Assembly (NCBI RefSeq): GCF_900129425.1
Contig: NZ_LT670817.1
Coordinates: forward strand, 3,410,001 to 3,474,000
Direction: 5' to 3'
DNA: 64,000 bases
From: Bradyrhizobium erythrophlei
Lineage (GTDB): Bacteria > Pseudomonadota > Alphaproteobacteria > Rhizobiales > Xanthobacteraceae
The notes under the pieces were generated by a model. That model saw only the letters and a program-made list of their open reading frames with translations, did not search any database and was not told the origin of the DNA. A program made the position numbers and the translations under genes. Below are positions 1 through 9,170 of the stretch, one piece after another; within the stretch, counting starts at the first letter, position 1; each line of letters opens with the position of its first letter.

Positions 1-209
1 CAGTTCACTACGGCGTGCGCGACGTGGTTCCGAGATGCGAACGAGGACGATATATCGAACGTCGGTTGTTGGCACTTTTCGGACATGCCCTGGTGGTCTG
101 ACGACGTCTGCTCCTGCGGTGCAAGCGGACCTCGCAGAATCCACGATCGGCGCGGGATGGCGGCACCGCTTGCTCGCATAATGGGCGGGTTTCGTGGCGC
201 AAAGCGGCC

Positions 210-1178
210 CTAGAATTCCACACGCAAGACCTTCGCCGGTCGAACGATCCCGTCTGGTGGCGGCGACGTGGTCCCTCCGTCGGTTGTAAAATAAGCCACT
301 CGGCCGTACTGTTTAGGGCCTCGACCCCAGGCGCCACTTGATGGCCCTAGTAGTTGCTCGTTTAGAGGCTCACCCGCCACGCTGTGCCTCACGTTGCCGT
401 TATCACTCGTTTCTAATGACACGCGATCAATTGTATTCTCTCGATGCGTCGTCACATATGCGACGCCGGCATCTTCTTCGATGCAGAAGTCATCAAACAT
501 CCCGCCACCCGCAATGAGTTCAGGCTCACCAACGGGATCGTGCGTATCTGGATCGACACGTACGCGCATGAAAAGCTTCTTCGCTGTCGAGGTATAATAG
601 AGATAGTTAGTCCTCGAGGCATAGCGCACGCCGTTGACGCCCGGTTGTTCGGGTTTCATGCTCCCCGGATAGTAAGCCATGCTCTCATGCTTGAGCCAAG
701 GGCGGGCAGTGACCTTGGCGCTATCGGTGGTCAGGTCGACACGCCAGATCAGGCTTGCAAAACAATCGGCGACAAGCATGACGTCGGCGGCAATCATGCA
801 ACCACCGTTGAGCGCGCGACGCGGTTCGGGAAACTCGAGAATAACCCGTGGGTCGACGGTCATGCCCGGGCTCCACCCGCGCATATCAATGCGATTCAGG
901 TATGACAGGTGAGAGGCATAAATATCCGAAGTGCCGACATGGAATATATCGGGCTCGGCCTCGACAATGCACATCGGAGACTGAGTGAACGTATGCATTA
1001 GCACCGGTTCGACCGGCAGATCTCCGGTCGGCGGCGGAATGTACCACAGCTCCTTGCGATTGAGCACGCTGACGAGAATGGAATTATCAGCCCGCACCGC
1101 AAGGTTCTCGAGGAAATAGTGATTCGGGAAGCAGGCGACGGTGGTGAGCCTCGCCTGTGACGCATACTTCGTCAGCAT
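210..1178 (-). CDS. SMP-30/gluconolactonase-like beta-propeller protein
   Basis: A 322-residue protein built of repeated short beta-rich segments with spaced Gly-Gly and Asp turns (for example NGGCMIAADVMLVADC and GVNGVRYASRTNYLYYTST), as in the SMP-30/gluconolactonase/strictosidine-synthase propeller superfamily. I see no signal peptide. The ATG at 1178 follows GGAGAA with 5-nt spacing and is preferred over an upstream start at 1271 that would overlap the next gene by 50 bp. It lies 43 bp downstream of a carboxymuconolactone-decarboxylase-like gene on the same strand, so the two are probably co-transcribed. A lactone hydrolase acting beside a lactone decarboxylase homologue is a reasonable guess, but the substrate is unknown. 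Confidence 0.6.
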   Translation of the reverse strand: MLTKYASQARLTTVACFPNHYFLENLAVRADNSILVSVLNRKELWYIPPPTGDLPVEPVLMHTFTQSPMCIVEAEPDIFHVGTSDIYASHLSYLNRIDMRGWSPGMTVDPRVILEFPEPRRALNGGCMIAADVMLVADCFASLIWRVDLTTDSAKVTARPWLKHESMAYYPGSMKPEQPGVNGVRYASRTNYLYYTSTAKKLFMRVRVDPDTHDPVGEPELIAGGGMFDDFCIEEDAGVAYVTTHRENTIDRVSLETSDNGNVRHSVAGEPLNEQLLGPSSGAWGRGPKQYGRVAYFTTDGGTTSPPPDGIVRPAKVLRVEF

Positions 1179-1221
1179 GGCCGTTCTCCATGGATGAACT
1201 ACCAAGGCTTCAAGCGCTTCC

Positions 1222-1836
1222 TCATGAGGGTCGTTGGGCTTGCGAGCCAGGAGCCGGGATTTCGAATGCATTCAACAGCGCGCAGACGGTGTGGTAGATA
1301 CCGATGAGATATGTGATTTCCACTAATCCACGCTGTCCGAAAGCATGCTCGGCTGCACTGTAAAGAGCCGCGTCAACATGGTGCCCGGCTGAAAGGTGCA
1401 GCGCATAACGTTGCGCGATCTTCTCCTGTTCGCTCAGTTCATCCGGTAGGCCACCGCTCGTCAGCGTTCGGATTGCGTCCTCCGAGATGCCGGCCCTTCG
1501 GGCTGCCGCGGCATGAGCGTAAAGCTCGTAGTTCGATTTCCACACCGCGCCGACGGCGAGGATCACCACTTGGCGGACTCGCTGGTTCAGCGACGTGTTG
1601 TTTTGCTCGGTTTCCTGTAAATCCAAAAAGCTTGAGGAAATGGCGGGGCTGAAGAGTATCGGATTGAACGGACCTATAAGTCTCCCGTCCTCAAGCTTAC
1701 TCTGGAAAGGAACGGCGCTGGCCCATGGAATCCATGTCCCATTTAGCCGCTCATAGGTTTCTTTTTGCGCTGTCGACAGCGTCGAGGGATCTAACAAGGG
1801 CAGGCGACCGCCCAACGTTTCGGTTTGAACTGACAT
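1222..1836 (-). CDS. Carboxymuconolactone decarboxylase family protein
   Basis: A 204-residue all-alpha protein. The segment around residues 85-125 (RVRQVVILAVGAVWKSNYEL then YAHAAAARRAGISEDAI) is the CMD/AhpD-type core with conserved Glu and His. The CxxC redox pair of true AhpD peroxidases is absent, which favours the gamma-carboxymuconolactone decarboxylase-like branch. The ATG at 1836 has AAAGGAG 8 nt upstream. A second, broken member of the same family lies just upstream (1894-2528) and a beta-propeller gene just downstream; all read away from a divergent LysR regulator that probably controls them. This resembles a small aromatic or lactone catabolic unit; the reaction is inferred from the family only. 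Confidence 0.75.
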   Translation of the reverse strand: MSVQTETLGGRLPLLDPSTLSTAQKETYERLNGTWIPWASAVPFQSKLEDGRLIGPFNPILFSPAISSSFLDLQETEQNNTSLNQRVRQVVILAVGAVWKSNYELYAHAAAARRAGISEDAIRTLTSGGLPDELSEQEKIAQRYALHLSAGHHVDAALYSAAEHAFGQRGLVEITYLIGIYHTVCALLNAFEIPAPGSQAQRPS

Positions 1837-1893
1837 AGTGGTTTCTCCTTTTGTCGACGAACCGGTGGCTGCGGCTCGAAAGTGAAGTCGACT

Positions 1894-2528
1894 TCAACGT
1901 TTCAAACCAATGGCGCTGGAGGGAACGTCGTAGGCCGCGAGAGTCAACGATACGGAGGTGAAGTACCCGATGAGTACCGTCAGATCCGTAAGACCCGCGT
2001 GTCCCAATAGCTTTACCGCGCGTCTGTAGAGACCTGTGGGCACGACCCGCGGCGCTATCAACGCGCAGGTCATTTCGTAGGCGACCTGCTGTCGGGGATT
2101 TTCAAAGGACGTGGGCAACCCGGCTATCAGAGCTTGCACCTTTTCTGGGGCAAGCCGGCCCTTTCCCCAATCATTTCGTGTTCATAATTCGAATAGGCTG
2201 CGTGCCACTTACCATTGATCAAATTGACGACAATCTCCCGTTCAGCATCCGACAGCGAGGAGTGACTCTGTTGGAAGTACTTCCCCACGGGGATCATGAT
2301 CTCCAACAGCTTAGGATTTTGGACCCAGATCTTGTGTGGGCCGGGCACCTCGCCGCGCTCTTCGACTTCAAGGTCATAACCCGTTCTTTGTTCGGGGCTC
2401 ATTTGATCAAGTGGAATCTCTGTGTATCGGCCGAACGTACCGAACGTTGAAGCCGTCCGTTCGACTTCCTGCAAATTGCCGACGTTCTGCGGATCGTCCT
2501 GCGCTGGTCGTGTCATCGTCTGTGCCAT
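1894..2528 (-). pseudogene. Frameshifted carboxymuconolactone decarboxylase-like gene
   Basis: The first part (2528 to about 2127) encodes a CMD-type N-terminal and core region ending ...YEHEMIGERAGLP and then stops out of frame. The continuation in the next frame (about 2139 to 1894) reads PEKVQALIAGLPTSF and ends LTLAAYDVPSSAIGLKR, matching the rest of the fold. Losing one base near 2145-2155, in the run between the codons for GL and PEK, explains the break. The start at 2528 follows AAGG by 8 nt. It is a paralogue of the intact gene at 1222-1836. Either a true pseudogene or a sequencing error. Confidence 0.7.
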
Positions 2529-2723
2529 AGCCGGTGCCTTTCTTCTCAAGCCCTGATCTTCGAGCGGTTAGCGGTCACTCGTTCCTCGGATTCAAAGCGG
2601 AGGCGAGATGACCGGGCTTCGCGCTCTCGCGCACTTTCCAAGGTGTTGACCGAAGTCCAATACACAAATAAAATATTTCGATGATGTTCATATCAGTTTG
2701 TTATCGGGAATTGGGCTGAAGCC

Positions 2724-3659
2724 GTGGATTTTCGGCAGCTTCGTTATTTTGCTGTCGTCGCCCAACACGGCCATTTTGGACGGGCAGCATCTACGCTGCA
2801 TGTCGCTCAACCCGCCCTAAGTCGTCAAATCAGGCTTCTTGAAGAAGAACTCGGTGTTCAACTCTTTGAGCGGCATCCGCGGGGAGCCTCCCCCACTGAA
2901 GCAGGCCTTGTGTTGTTGGATCGTGCGACGTTCATCTTGCGCTACCTCGAGCAAGTGCGAAACGACGTGACCGCAACCCAGCGCGATCCACGCGGTGCTG
3001 TGGCACTCGGCATGTCGCCGGGTCTTGCACTCACGCTGGCGCTTCCGCTCTTCGAGGAGATCAGCTCGCGTTTTCCTGGCGTCCAATTGCAAATCGTCGA
3101 GGACTACACGGAAGCCCTACACGATCGTCTCCTCCAAGGGACGGTGGATCTGGCGATCCTCAATGGGCCGCATCTGGAAACACCCAATCTCGTGACCACG
3201 GCGCTGATGGAAGAGCAGATCTGCCTGATTGGCCTCGCGACAAATCCGCACCTACCCAAGCATTCGATTGACGTTCGTGCGCTGTCAAAGATTCCTCTTG
3301 TTCTCGCGGGCGTCGCCAAGGCCGGCGTCAGGGAAGTCGTCGAAACGGCTGCCGCGCGTGCAGGCGTAAAGCTTGAGCCAAAGCTCGAGGTACAGTCCCT
3401 GGAGGTAGCAAAGAGAATTATTTCTCAGGGCAAGTTGTGCACGGCGCATTTCGCCGCGCCGACCAAGGCTGATATTGATAGTGGCCACCTTCGGGCAGTG
3501 CCGATCAAGGGGATGTTTCTCCCCAGGTTCATCGCGCGTGCTTCGGATCGTCCACCGTCGCGCGCAACCATAGTCCTCGCCGAGATTATCCAGGCGGTGT
3601 CGCGCGAACTGGTTGCCAGTGCGCGATGGCCGCATGCGAAGCTCACTATCGAATTGTAA
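2724..3659 (+). CDS. LysR-type transcriptional regulator
   Basis: A 311-residue LTTR of normal length. Residues 1-60 carry the winged helix-turn-helix (LRYFAVVAQHGHFGRAASTL, VAQPALSRQIRLLEEELG), followed by a linker helix and a two-lobed effector domain. The start is a GTG giving MDFRQLRYF, the usual LTTR N-terminus. It is transcribed divergently from the CMD/beta-propeller cluster, and the 195-bp AT-rich gap (2529-2723) holds the likely operator, including the short dyad TGAT-N6-ATCA near 2685. Family knowledge predicts activation of the divergent genes by a pathway intermediate; the ligand cannot be read from the sequence. Confidence 0.9.
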   Translation: MDFRQLRYFAVVAQHGHFGRAASTLHVAQPALSRQIRLLEEELGVQLFERHPRGASPTEAGLVLLDRATFILRYLEQVRNDVTATQRDPRGAVALGMSPGLALTLALPLFEEISSRFPGVQLQIVEDYTEALHDRLLQGTVDLAILNGPHLETPNLVTTALMEEQICLIGLATNPHLPKHSIDVRALSKIPLVLAGVAKAGVREVVETAAARAGVKLEPKLEVQSLEVAKRIISQGKLCTAHFAAPTKADIDSGHLRAVPIKGMFLPRFIARASDRPPSRATIVLAEIIQAVSRELVASARWPHAKLTIEL

Positions 3660-4218
3660 GATCGCGCAATGGTGTATTCTGTCGCAATGGTGCCGGCTCG
3701 GCGTTCATTTCTGAATTGGTGCGGGCAACACTTCGATGTGCAACAGGCAACGAGCATAAAGGGCGCGGTGAGGATGCCTACTATCGCCGAATAGTCCGCG
3801 ATGCACGCCCGGTTGAATTCGCAGAACTTCGCGATGAATGGTCAGAGCGGCTCAACTAATTTGTCAATGACGGACGCGTCATCCGCTAGCCTCATTGAAA
3901 ATAATTCAACAATTACTGCCGTTCACCAAAACGAATAACCATTGACGTGTTAGGACGCTTCTCTCAAGGAGCAATGGAACGGCCAGGGCAGGGGCAATCG
4001 CCGCTGCCCCGGGCTAAATCACGTCCAAACCGTCGGCCTCCAATCGCCGAAACCGGACAACCGGGCATTTCCGAAATTGCCCCGTAAGCGGACATGCTCC
4101 GAAATGCCAAAATCGACGCGAATGACCCAAAGCGGTCATGTTGCAGAAAGGTGTTCGCGAAGCCCACAAATGCCCGCGTTTCAGCGGCGTCGCCCGCGCA
4201 TTGTGAGGAGTCGCAGGA
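3660..4218. other. Intergenic stretch with degenerate repeats, no clear gene
   Basis: No convincing reading frame. A 77-codon frame at 3626-3859 overlaps the end of the LysR gene and has a plausible-looking C-terminus but no homology I recognise. Positions 3923-3963 share an interrupted match with 8081-8122 (both contain an AAAACGA...CCATT core ending GGACGCTTCTC), a dispersed repeat. Around 4090-4120 is a degenerate inverted form of a TTGGCA-TTTTC-GGA-CATG phrase also seen near 70-95 and 7927-7950. Confidence 0.5.
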
Positions 4219-5196
4219 TCACTTCTGCTCCCGCATGATCGATGCGGCGCGCACGCCTGATGGCGTCTCGCCGAAGCGCCGGCGGAACATGCGATTGAAA
4301 TGGGAAACATCACCAAAGCCGACCGCAAACGCGATATCGATGATCGCCAAATGCAGATGGTGCGGGTCAGTCAACATCGCGAAGGCACGTTCAAGCCGGC
4401 ATCCTGCAAGGTGCTCGGTGAACGACTTTCCGGTCCCCTCTAACAGTTTTTGCACGTATCGCCGCGACATACCGAGCGCCCCGGCGACATTGTCCAGATC
4501 GAAATTGGGATCGCTGAAGCATCGCGCGACCTCCGCCAGGATCGCCTGCAGCCTGGCTGCCTTCACACCACGCTCCATAACGAGGTTTGCGGCTCCGGCG
4601 GTCGGCCCGAGCGTCGCGGCCACGAGATCGAGGAGATGTACGGCGATGGCGGAGGCCAGTTCAGATGACGGAGGTTCTTCGAGGGATGCGAGCGACCGCA
4701 GGTAGCCGTCGAGGAGGCTAAGCGCCGGTCCGGGATGCACCGCCCGACCTGATAGATCTTCCGGATGCGCAACCAAAGACTTAAGGGCGGCAGCCTGCAC
4801 AGTCACGTATTTGACGCTGGCGCCACGCGGCGCAAATACTCGCAGCGGCCTTCCCCGGTCAATCAAACAAGCGGCGCCGGCATCATAGACACGTTCGTGG
4901 CCAGCATTTGCAAATTGGACCGGTCCAGTCTCGACGATGTTCAGTCCGAATTGGTCACGGCTATTCTTGAGGTGGTGTTTGTGACGGATAAACTCCGCCG
5001 GCGTGGCGACAAGGCTACAAACGCCAACCGCGCCGAGCGGCAAGTAAGTGACGTTGATGTGCGGGCGGCCGCCGCTGTGATCGATCACGTCCAACGCGAG
5101 GTTCTGCCGCGCAAACTCCTCACGGAACGTGGAGAACCGCGCGCGCTCCGGCAGCATCTCAGTCGACCATCGCAAAAGGTGAGATGACGTTGCCAT
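4219..5196 (-). CDS. AraC family transcriptional regulator
   Basis: A 325-residue protein with an N-terminal AraC-binding-like domain and a C-terminal double helix-turn-helix: NLDNVAGALGMSRRYVQKLL for the first HTH and IIDIAFAVGFGDVSHFNRMF, then RRRFGETPSGVR, for the second, the classical AraC/XylS signature. The ATG at 5196 has a strong GGAGG five bases upstream and is chosen over an earlier in-frame start at 5292. It resembles the OxyR-unrelated, AraC-ligand-binding_2-type regulators. There is no adjacent target operon, only a decayed histidine kinase upstream, so its regulon is unknown. Confidence 0.88.
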   Translation of the reverse strand: MATSSHLLRWSTEMLPERARFSTFREEFARQNLALDVIDHSGGRPHINVTYLPLGAVGVCSLVATPAEFIRHKHHLKNSRDQFGLNIVETGPVQFANAGHERVYDAGAACLIDRGRPLRVFAPRGASVKYVTVQAAALKSLVAHPEDLSGRAVHPGPALSLLDGYLRSLASLEEPPSSELASAIAVHLLDLVAATLGPTAGAANLVMERGVKAARLQAILAEVARCFSDPNFDLDNVAGALGMSRRYVQKLLEGTGKSFTEHLAGCRLERAFAMLTDPHHLHLAIIDIAFAVGFGDVSHFNRMFRRRFGETPSGVRAASIMREQK

Positions 5197-5357
5197 CTCG
5201 GCCTCCGTTTCGGTGCCCCACCACGTAAGAAGCGACTGAGCCGCTCGAACGAAATCTGCAAATTCCTCGCATAACGGCGAGACGTGCAACACACAGTATA
5301 TCGCATCGCGCTTCGCTGCATATATGAGGTGGATTACAGAGGGGGAGGTAGGTCCTC

Positions 5358-5631
5358 AAAAAAAATGGCGAGGAATTTCCCGCCGAGCTTTCGATTTCAC
5401 CGATTGAAGATGGCGAGAGCATTCCCTTCGTGGGTCGCCTGCGCGACATGACCGAGCGCGACGGGTTGCGCGCTGCACGGGGTGAGTTGGCACGCACCCC
5501 GCGCAGATTGTGGCGGCCAACGAGATCGCAGCTTCACTCACGAGAACAACCAGCCTTTAGGAGCAATCGTCGCAAATGGCGGTGTCGGCTTGTTGTGCGC
5601 AGGAATCGATCAGCGGTTGGAAGCGGCATAG
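5358..5631 (+). pseudogene. Remnant of a PAS-domain sensor histidine kinase
   Basis: Three frames together reconstruct a kinase segment. Frame 1 (about 5358-5490) reads NGEEFPAELSISPIEDGES then FVGRLRDMTERDGLRAARGE, the end of a PAS domain and the PAC motif. A second frame (about 5500-5550) gives AANEIAASLT. A third (to the TAG at 5629-5631) gives HENNQPLGAIVANG, matching the HisKA phospho-acceptor signature HExNQPL. The PAS N-terminus and the ATPase domain are missing. At least two frame changes and a stop make it non-functional. It is probably the relic of a soluble two-component sensor lost by deletion. Confidence 0.7.
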
Positions 5632-5803
5632 TCGGCATGGCCCTTCTCGACCGCCCACGACACTTGCTCCGACGTCGGCTGTCAGGGGTAACCCCGACAT
5701 GGACGGCAACGGTGCCAAATCGCCGCTCGTGACGCGACTCGGACATCGCCAGCTACAGGACGGCGGCCCATCTCCGAGTTTGGAGATTATTCTCCCGGCA
5801 ATC

Positions 5804-6985
5804 CTACTCGTTTGAGAATGTCGCGGTAACGGGCTCAGTCGGCTGAGACCACCGGGGCTGCCGCCCGGGTTTGATGCTGATCAACTTCAGCAGCGTCGCG
5901 GCGACGATCATCAACAGGATTCCACCAAGACTGAGCACGACCTGCATCGCAAGCCGATCCGAGATGTCGAGCAGGTGGCTGGCGAGCGCAAAGAGAACGC
6001 CGAGGCAATAGATTGGCAGCGAGTTCTCGCCACAGCACCTCGCGCAGCGCATCACCGGCGACGATAGCCCTCGCCAATCGCGAGGAACGAACCATATCGC
6101 CACAATTGCAAGACCCAAAAAATGCAGCAGTCGCAACGGACCGAGATTCGATTTGTCCAGCGGGAAAAGGAGCTTCGTCAGAGTCTGCGGGACCAGCGGT
6201 TCCAGCGGCTTGATGCTCCAACTCAATGCGATGATTAGGCTGAAAGCCAGATAGAGAACCGCAAGGACCAGCGACGTGCGCGAGGTCACCCATGGCCGGA
6301 ATTTCTTCCCCTCGACGACATACCACGCGCCCAGCACAATCAGAAGCTGCCAAGCCAAGGGATTGAAGAACCAGACGTTGTTGGGCCAGGCGGGAACGCT
6401 CCAGCCGAAGACGTGCACGAGCGAATAAAGTAACAGCGAGGCGCCAAGCGTCACGTTTGGTGCTCGCAGCAGCAGCCACAGCAGCGGCGCGAACAAAACG
6501 TGATAGATCACAAAAACCGGCAAGACGTCGGTGTTCACAGGACGGTATTGCAGGATCGCAGCATGCACGAGCGTCGCGCCCGGATGTTCCAACAGAATCC
6601 GCGTATTGCTCTCGTCGGCAAGATGATCGCGGCCTGCGAGGTAAACCATGATGACGCAAGCCAGCGTGAGCAGCAGAAATGCGGCATAGATGTCCCATCC
6701 TCGCCGCAGCGAACGGCTGATCATGCCGCTCCAGCCCTCGTGCTGACGTGCCCTGCCGTAGGCCAGCGCGCAGGTCACGCCCGAGATGAACATGAATACT
6801 TCCGCGGCATCGCTGAAGCCGTAGTTTCGCAGTGTCAGCCAGCTTCCGATGCTATTGGGGACATGGTCAAGAAAGATCCACCATAGCGCGATCCCGCGGC
6901 AGGCATCGATGCGCACGTCGCGGCCAGACCCCTTGAGTTCGGGCGGTGTCTCGCCGACCAATGGGTTGTGAGTTCGATCATGCAT
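5804..6985 (-). CDS. opgC: OpgC family membrane protein
   Basis: A 393-residue polytopic protein with about ten hydrophobic segments. The N-terminus (RDVRIDACRGIALWWIFLDH, then NYGFSDAAEVFMFISG and VTCALAYGRA) is the conserved OpgC start, and ENSLPIYCLGVLFA near the C-terminus is also typical. OpgC proteins are inner-membrane acyltransferase-3-like enzymes that add succinyl groups to osmoregulated periplasmic glucans. Rhizobia often carry several paralogues, so this may act on another glycan. ATG at 6985 with AGGG upstream. No opgG/opgH neighbours are present here. Confidence 0.85.
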   Translation of the reverse strand: MHDRTHNPLVGETPPELKGSGRDVRIDACRGIALWWIFLDHVPNSIGSWLTLRNYGFSDAAEVFMFISGVTCALAYGRARQHEGWSGMISRSLRRGWDIYAAFLLLTLACVIMVYLAGRDHLADESNTRILLEHPGATLVHAAILQYRPVNTDVLPVFVIYHVLFAPLLWLLLRAPNVTLGASLLLYSLVHVFGWSVPAWPNNVWFFNPLAWQLLIVLGAWYVVEGKKFRPWVTSRTSLVLAVLYLAFSLIIALSWSIKPLEPLVPQTLTKLLFPLDKSNLGPLRLLHFLGLAIVAIWFVPRDWRGLSSPVMRCARCCGENSLPIYCLGVLFALASHLLDISDRLAMQVVLSLGGILLMIVAATLLKLISIKPGRQPRWSQPTEPVTATFSNE

Positions 6986-7109
6986 CTGGTTGCCCTGTCC
7001 GGCGTGCGCGCACGCGCTCTCGGTCTGGTCGATGAGACGCTCGCGATGCTCCGGGACGGCGCGGGTACCGAGCGGGTCGCCGACCGAGCGATGCGGTTAC
7101 GAGTCCCGG

Positions 7110-7310
7110 CTACCCTATGGTTGGGGCTTCTTTCGTCGCGGTTGCATCGCCCCAACCGCTACCCCGATCACCGGGGCCGGCAGGATCGCCGCCATCCCAA
7201 TGCGCTTCCAGGATTTCGTCGCCAGCAACCGGGATCAGAAGCTGCTTTCGCATTTCGGCGAGGCGGGCACGGCAGTACTCGCGGTAAAGCAGGTCGAATA
7301 TGGTGGACAT
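7110..7310 (-). CDS. Small conserved-type hypothetical protein
   Basis: A 66-residue product beginning MSTIFDLLYREYCRARLAEM, with a basic amphipathic N-terminal helix. A GAGGG ribosome-binding site lies 7 nt before the ATG. The first 35 residues look like a genuine short alphaproteobacterial protein; the Gly/Asp-rich C-terminal half (DGGDPAGPGDRGSGWGD) looks like read-through into less constrained sequence, so the end may be altered. Function unknown. Confidence 0.45.
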   Translation of the reverse strand: MSTIFDLLYREYCRARLAEMRKQLLIPVAGDEILEAHWDGGDPAGPGDRGSGWGDATATKEAPTIG

Positions 7311-7518
7311 GATCGAACCCTCGCTTGATCATCATCGTTGACGTCCCACGCGATAGATTTCGGCCATTTCACCCGCGGCGGAAAATGAATTGTGCCGGAG
7401 GGAGTTTGTGTCCGACGAAATCTGATGACGATTTCGCGCCCAGAGCAGGAAACGAAATCGGTATCAGAGGACATCCAAGTGCTGCAGATCAATCTGCACC
7501 GCGGATCGTTGAGTTCGA

Positions 7519-7611
7519 TCAATCGCGAACCAGGTCGTAAAGCTGGCTTGTGCTTGCGGCCGCCAGCGATATTAAAATGGACCCGATGGCAGCAACGAGA
7601 AATTGAGCCAT
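7519..7611 (-). CDS. Possible 30-residue hydrophobic peptide
   Basis: MAQFLVAAIGSILISLAAAS then TSQLYDLVRD, one predicted transmembrane helix with a short charged tail. AAGAGGAG lies 9 nt upstream of the ATG. Such single-span micro-proteins are frequent in Bradyrhizobium genomes, but at this length chance cannot be excluded. Confidence 0.3.
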   Translation of the reverse strand: MAQFLVAAIGSILISLAAASTSQLYDLVRD

Positions 7612-7620
7612 CACGGCCAT

Positions 7621-8301
7621 CTCCTCTTAAAGGAGATTTTTAGCGTCACGACTTCCGCAATCACTATAGGTCTGATTTTCTGGCCGCCACGTGAGCCAGT
7701 TCACGTCAGCATCGATCACTGGTAAGTGAGACTAGCAGGCAGACGGTGTAGCTTCTTGGACTTATGCGTACCGCTCAAGGGGAAGGTCGGTGCGCGAACT
7801 GCAAATTAAATTACGGATATGCTGCAGCTCGATGAAGGCACGACGGACCCCTGTCGAAAGCACCGCCAGCGTCAAGACCGCAAATATAAGGCGAAGTGAA
7901 CCGCTAAACATGGGCAGAGTCCGCCTTTGGCACTTTTCAGACGTGCCGTAATGTCCGAGTTGAGTCCGGTATGAGCGTCAAAGCGGACATCGGCCGATCA
8001 CACTTAATTTCTAGCCTCGCACGGTGCGACGGACCCATACTCCGCCATTTTCGTTGAAATGATTCCTGAATTTCGGTCACTCACAAAAACGATCTACCAT
8101 TAGGTGTTAAGGGACGCTTCTCCGCCGTTGCGCCTCAGCCGCATCTGCAACGGTGTTGCGCCGAATCTCAGCATCGTTTTGCGCGAAGTGCGGCGCAACA
8201 TCGCTAGGAAAAGCGCGGACCAAAGGCAGAATTATCACTTTTGACTGCCCATGAAAGGCGGTTTACATACCCCAGGACTACAACCTATGCGGTTCAGGGG
8301 A
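7621..8301. other. Intergenic stretch without a recognisable gene
   Basis: About 680 bp with no frame showing coding character. It contains a degenerate copy of the TTGGCACTTTTC-GAC-TGCC phrase (7927-7950) followed by GCGGACATCGG, and the repeat copy at 8081-8122 shared with 3923-3963. Confidence 0.5.
8081..8122. repeat. Dispersed repeat, second copy at 3923-3963
   Basis: Both copies run TCAC-AAAACGA, then ACCATT, then a GTGTTA block, then GGACGCTTCTC, with small indels between blocks. Each lies in a gene-poor gap beside decayed genes. Origin unknown; likely a lineage-specific interspersed element. Confidence 0.5.
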
Positions 8302-8575
8302 GGACAATGGCTTGGCAGAGGTGGTCAATCTTGATGCGCTCATTCCGAGGGAGGATTTCATCGCCCCTCCGGACAACGCCAGCAGCAGTGCTGGCGAACT
8401 CGGCAAACCTTCTGCGTCGGCAACTGACTTAACGGCCAGGGAATCGTTTTTTGAAACATTAAGAAAGCCGGATTTTCAAAGGGAAACGGCAGCGTGGACG
8501 CCGGGGGCCGTCTGCGACTTCATCGAAGCTTTCGTGAGTAATGATCTTATCCCATCGGTGATTTGTTGGCAGTCG
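8302..8575 (+). pseudogene. Truncated DUF262/ParB-like protein gene
   Basis: The frame from the TTG at 8312 reads LAEVVNLDALIPREDF, then ESFFETLRKPDFQRETAAW and LIPSVICWQSP, which matches the N-terminus of DUF262/GmrSD-like proteins (a ParB-superfamily nuclease domain; KPDFQRET is its hallmark). The expected next motif (FVIDGxHR) is absent: the frame stops at 8600 and the following sequence is unrelated. The start also looks damaged, since ATGGC at 8307 would give MAEVVN if five bases (TTGGC) were removed. A 3'-deleted relic. Confidence 0.65.
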
Positions 8576-8653
8576 CCACTGTCGAATTCACCAACTTACT
8601 AGCCAATAATCTCACGCGCGTTTGGGGGTACAAGCTATTCGACGGAGCGCTTG

Positions 8654-8827
8654 ATGGCTTCCAACTTGCTTCGATTCGTCCTCAACGCAATTCTGACCAA
8701 TCCGCAATATCAAGATCCAGCGAAAATCGATATGGGCCTTCTTCTTAGGGGTGATGAAACACTTGCCGTTCCCATCGAACCAACCCACGCAGCGCCGGAC
8801 GGCGAAGTGGAAAACACCATAGGGTAG
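8654..8827 (+). CDS. Possible 57-residue hypothetical protein
   Basis: ATG at 8654 opens MASNLLRFVLNAILTNPQYQ and continues with DPAKIDMGLLLRGDETLAVP to a TAG at 8825-8827. Composition looks protein-like, with no family recognised. No clear ribosome-binding site is seen. It may be the tail of a longer gene lost with the DUF262 relic just upstream. Low confidence. Confidence 0.25.
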   Translation: MASNLLRFVLNAILTNPQYQDPAKIDMGLLLRGDETLAVPIEPTHAAPDGEVENTIG

Positions 8828-8896
8828 CCTTTTGATCTTCGCCGGCATGCTGTGGCAATCAACCGACAAGCGTGGAGCGCCGGGGAGCGCCAATTG

Positions 8897-9085
8897 ATGG
8901 TGCTATCCGATACCGCCAAGAGGCAATTGCGGAGCTATGTTACGGTCGACGGGGTAATCAGGACGAAAGACCCAGGCGATCTAAAGGGCGAGGGGTTTGC
9001 GGTCCTGATTGACGTTAAAAATAGTGGTCAAGGTTATCCGATGGGCATGTTCAAAACTGATGGCGAGGGGAATCTGGCTACCTAA
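8897..9085 (+). CDS. Possible short hypothetical protein
   Basis: The in-frame ATG at 8897 gives MVLSDTAKRQLRSYVTVDGV, continuing KGEGFAVLIDVKNSGQGYPM to a TAA at 9083-9085 (62 residues). The frame is open from 8852. A beta-strand-rich, hydrophilic product with no recognised family. It sits between the DUF262 relic and a degenerate tRNA 3' end, in what appears to be an island remnant. Confidence 0.3.
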   Translation: MVLSDTAKRQLRSYVTVDGVIRTKDPGDLKGEGFAVLIDVKNSGQGYPMGMFKTDGEGNLAT

Positions 9086-9133
9086 GATTAGCCCGCTTTC
9101 CTGGTTGGTCAGTCGCATTTGGTGAGCGAAAAT

Positions 9134-9163
9134 AGCCAAGCCCTGAAAATACTTGGCTTTTTG
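9134..9163 (+). terminator. Intrinsic terminator-like hairpin
   Basis: AGCCAAG and CTTGGCT arms around an 11-nt loop, followed by TTTT. It would end rightward transcripts from the short ORF at 8897-9085. Confidence 0.5.
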
Positions 9164-9170
9164 CCCTTGA

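Noticed and set aside
3626..3859. 77-codon frame overlapping the LysR gene end
   Set aside because: No ribosome-binding site, overlaps a certain gene and shows no recognisable domain; the plausible-looking C-terminus alone is not enough.
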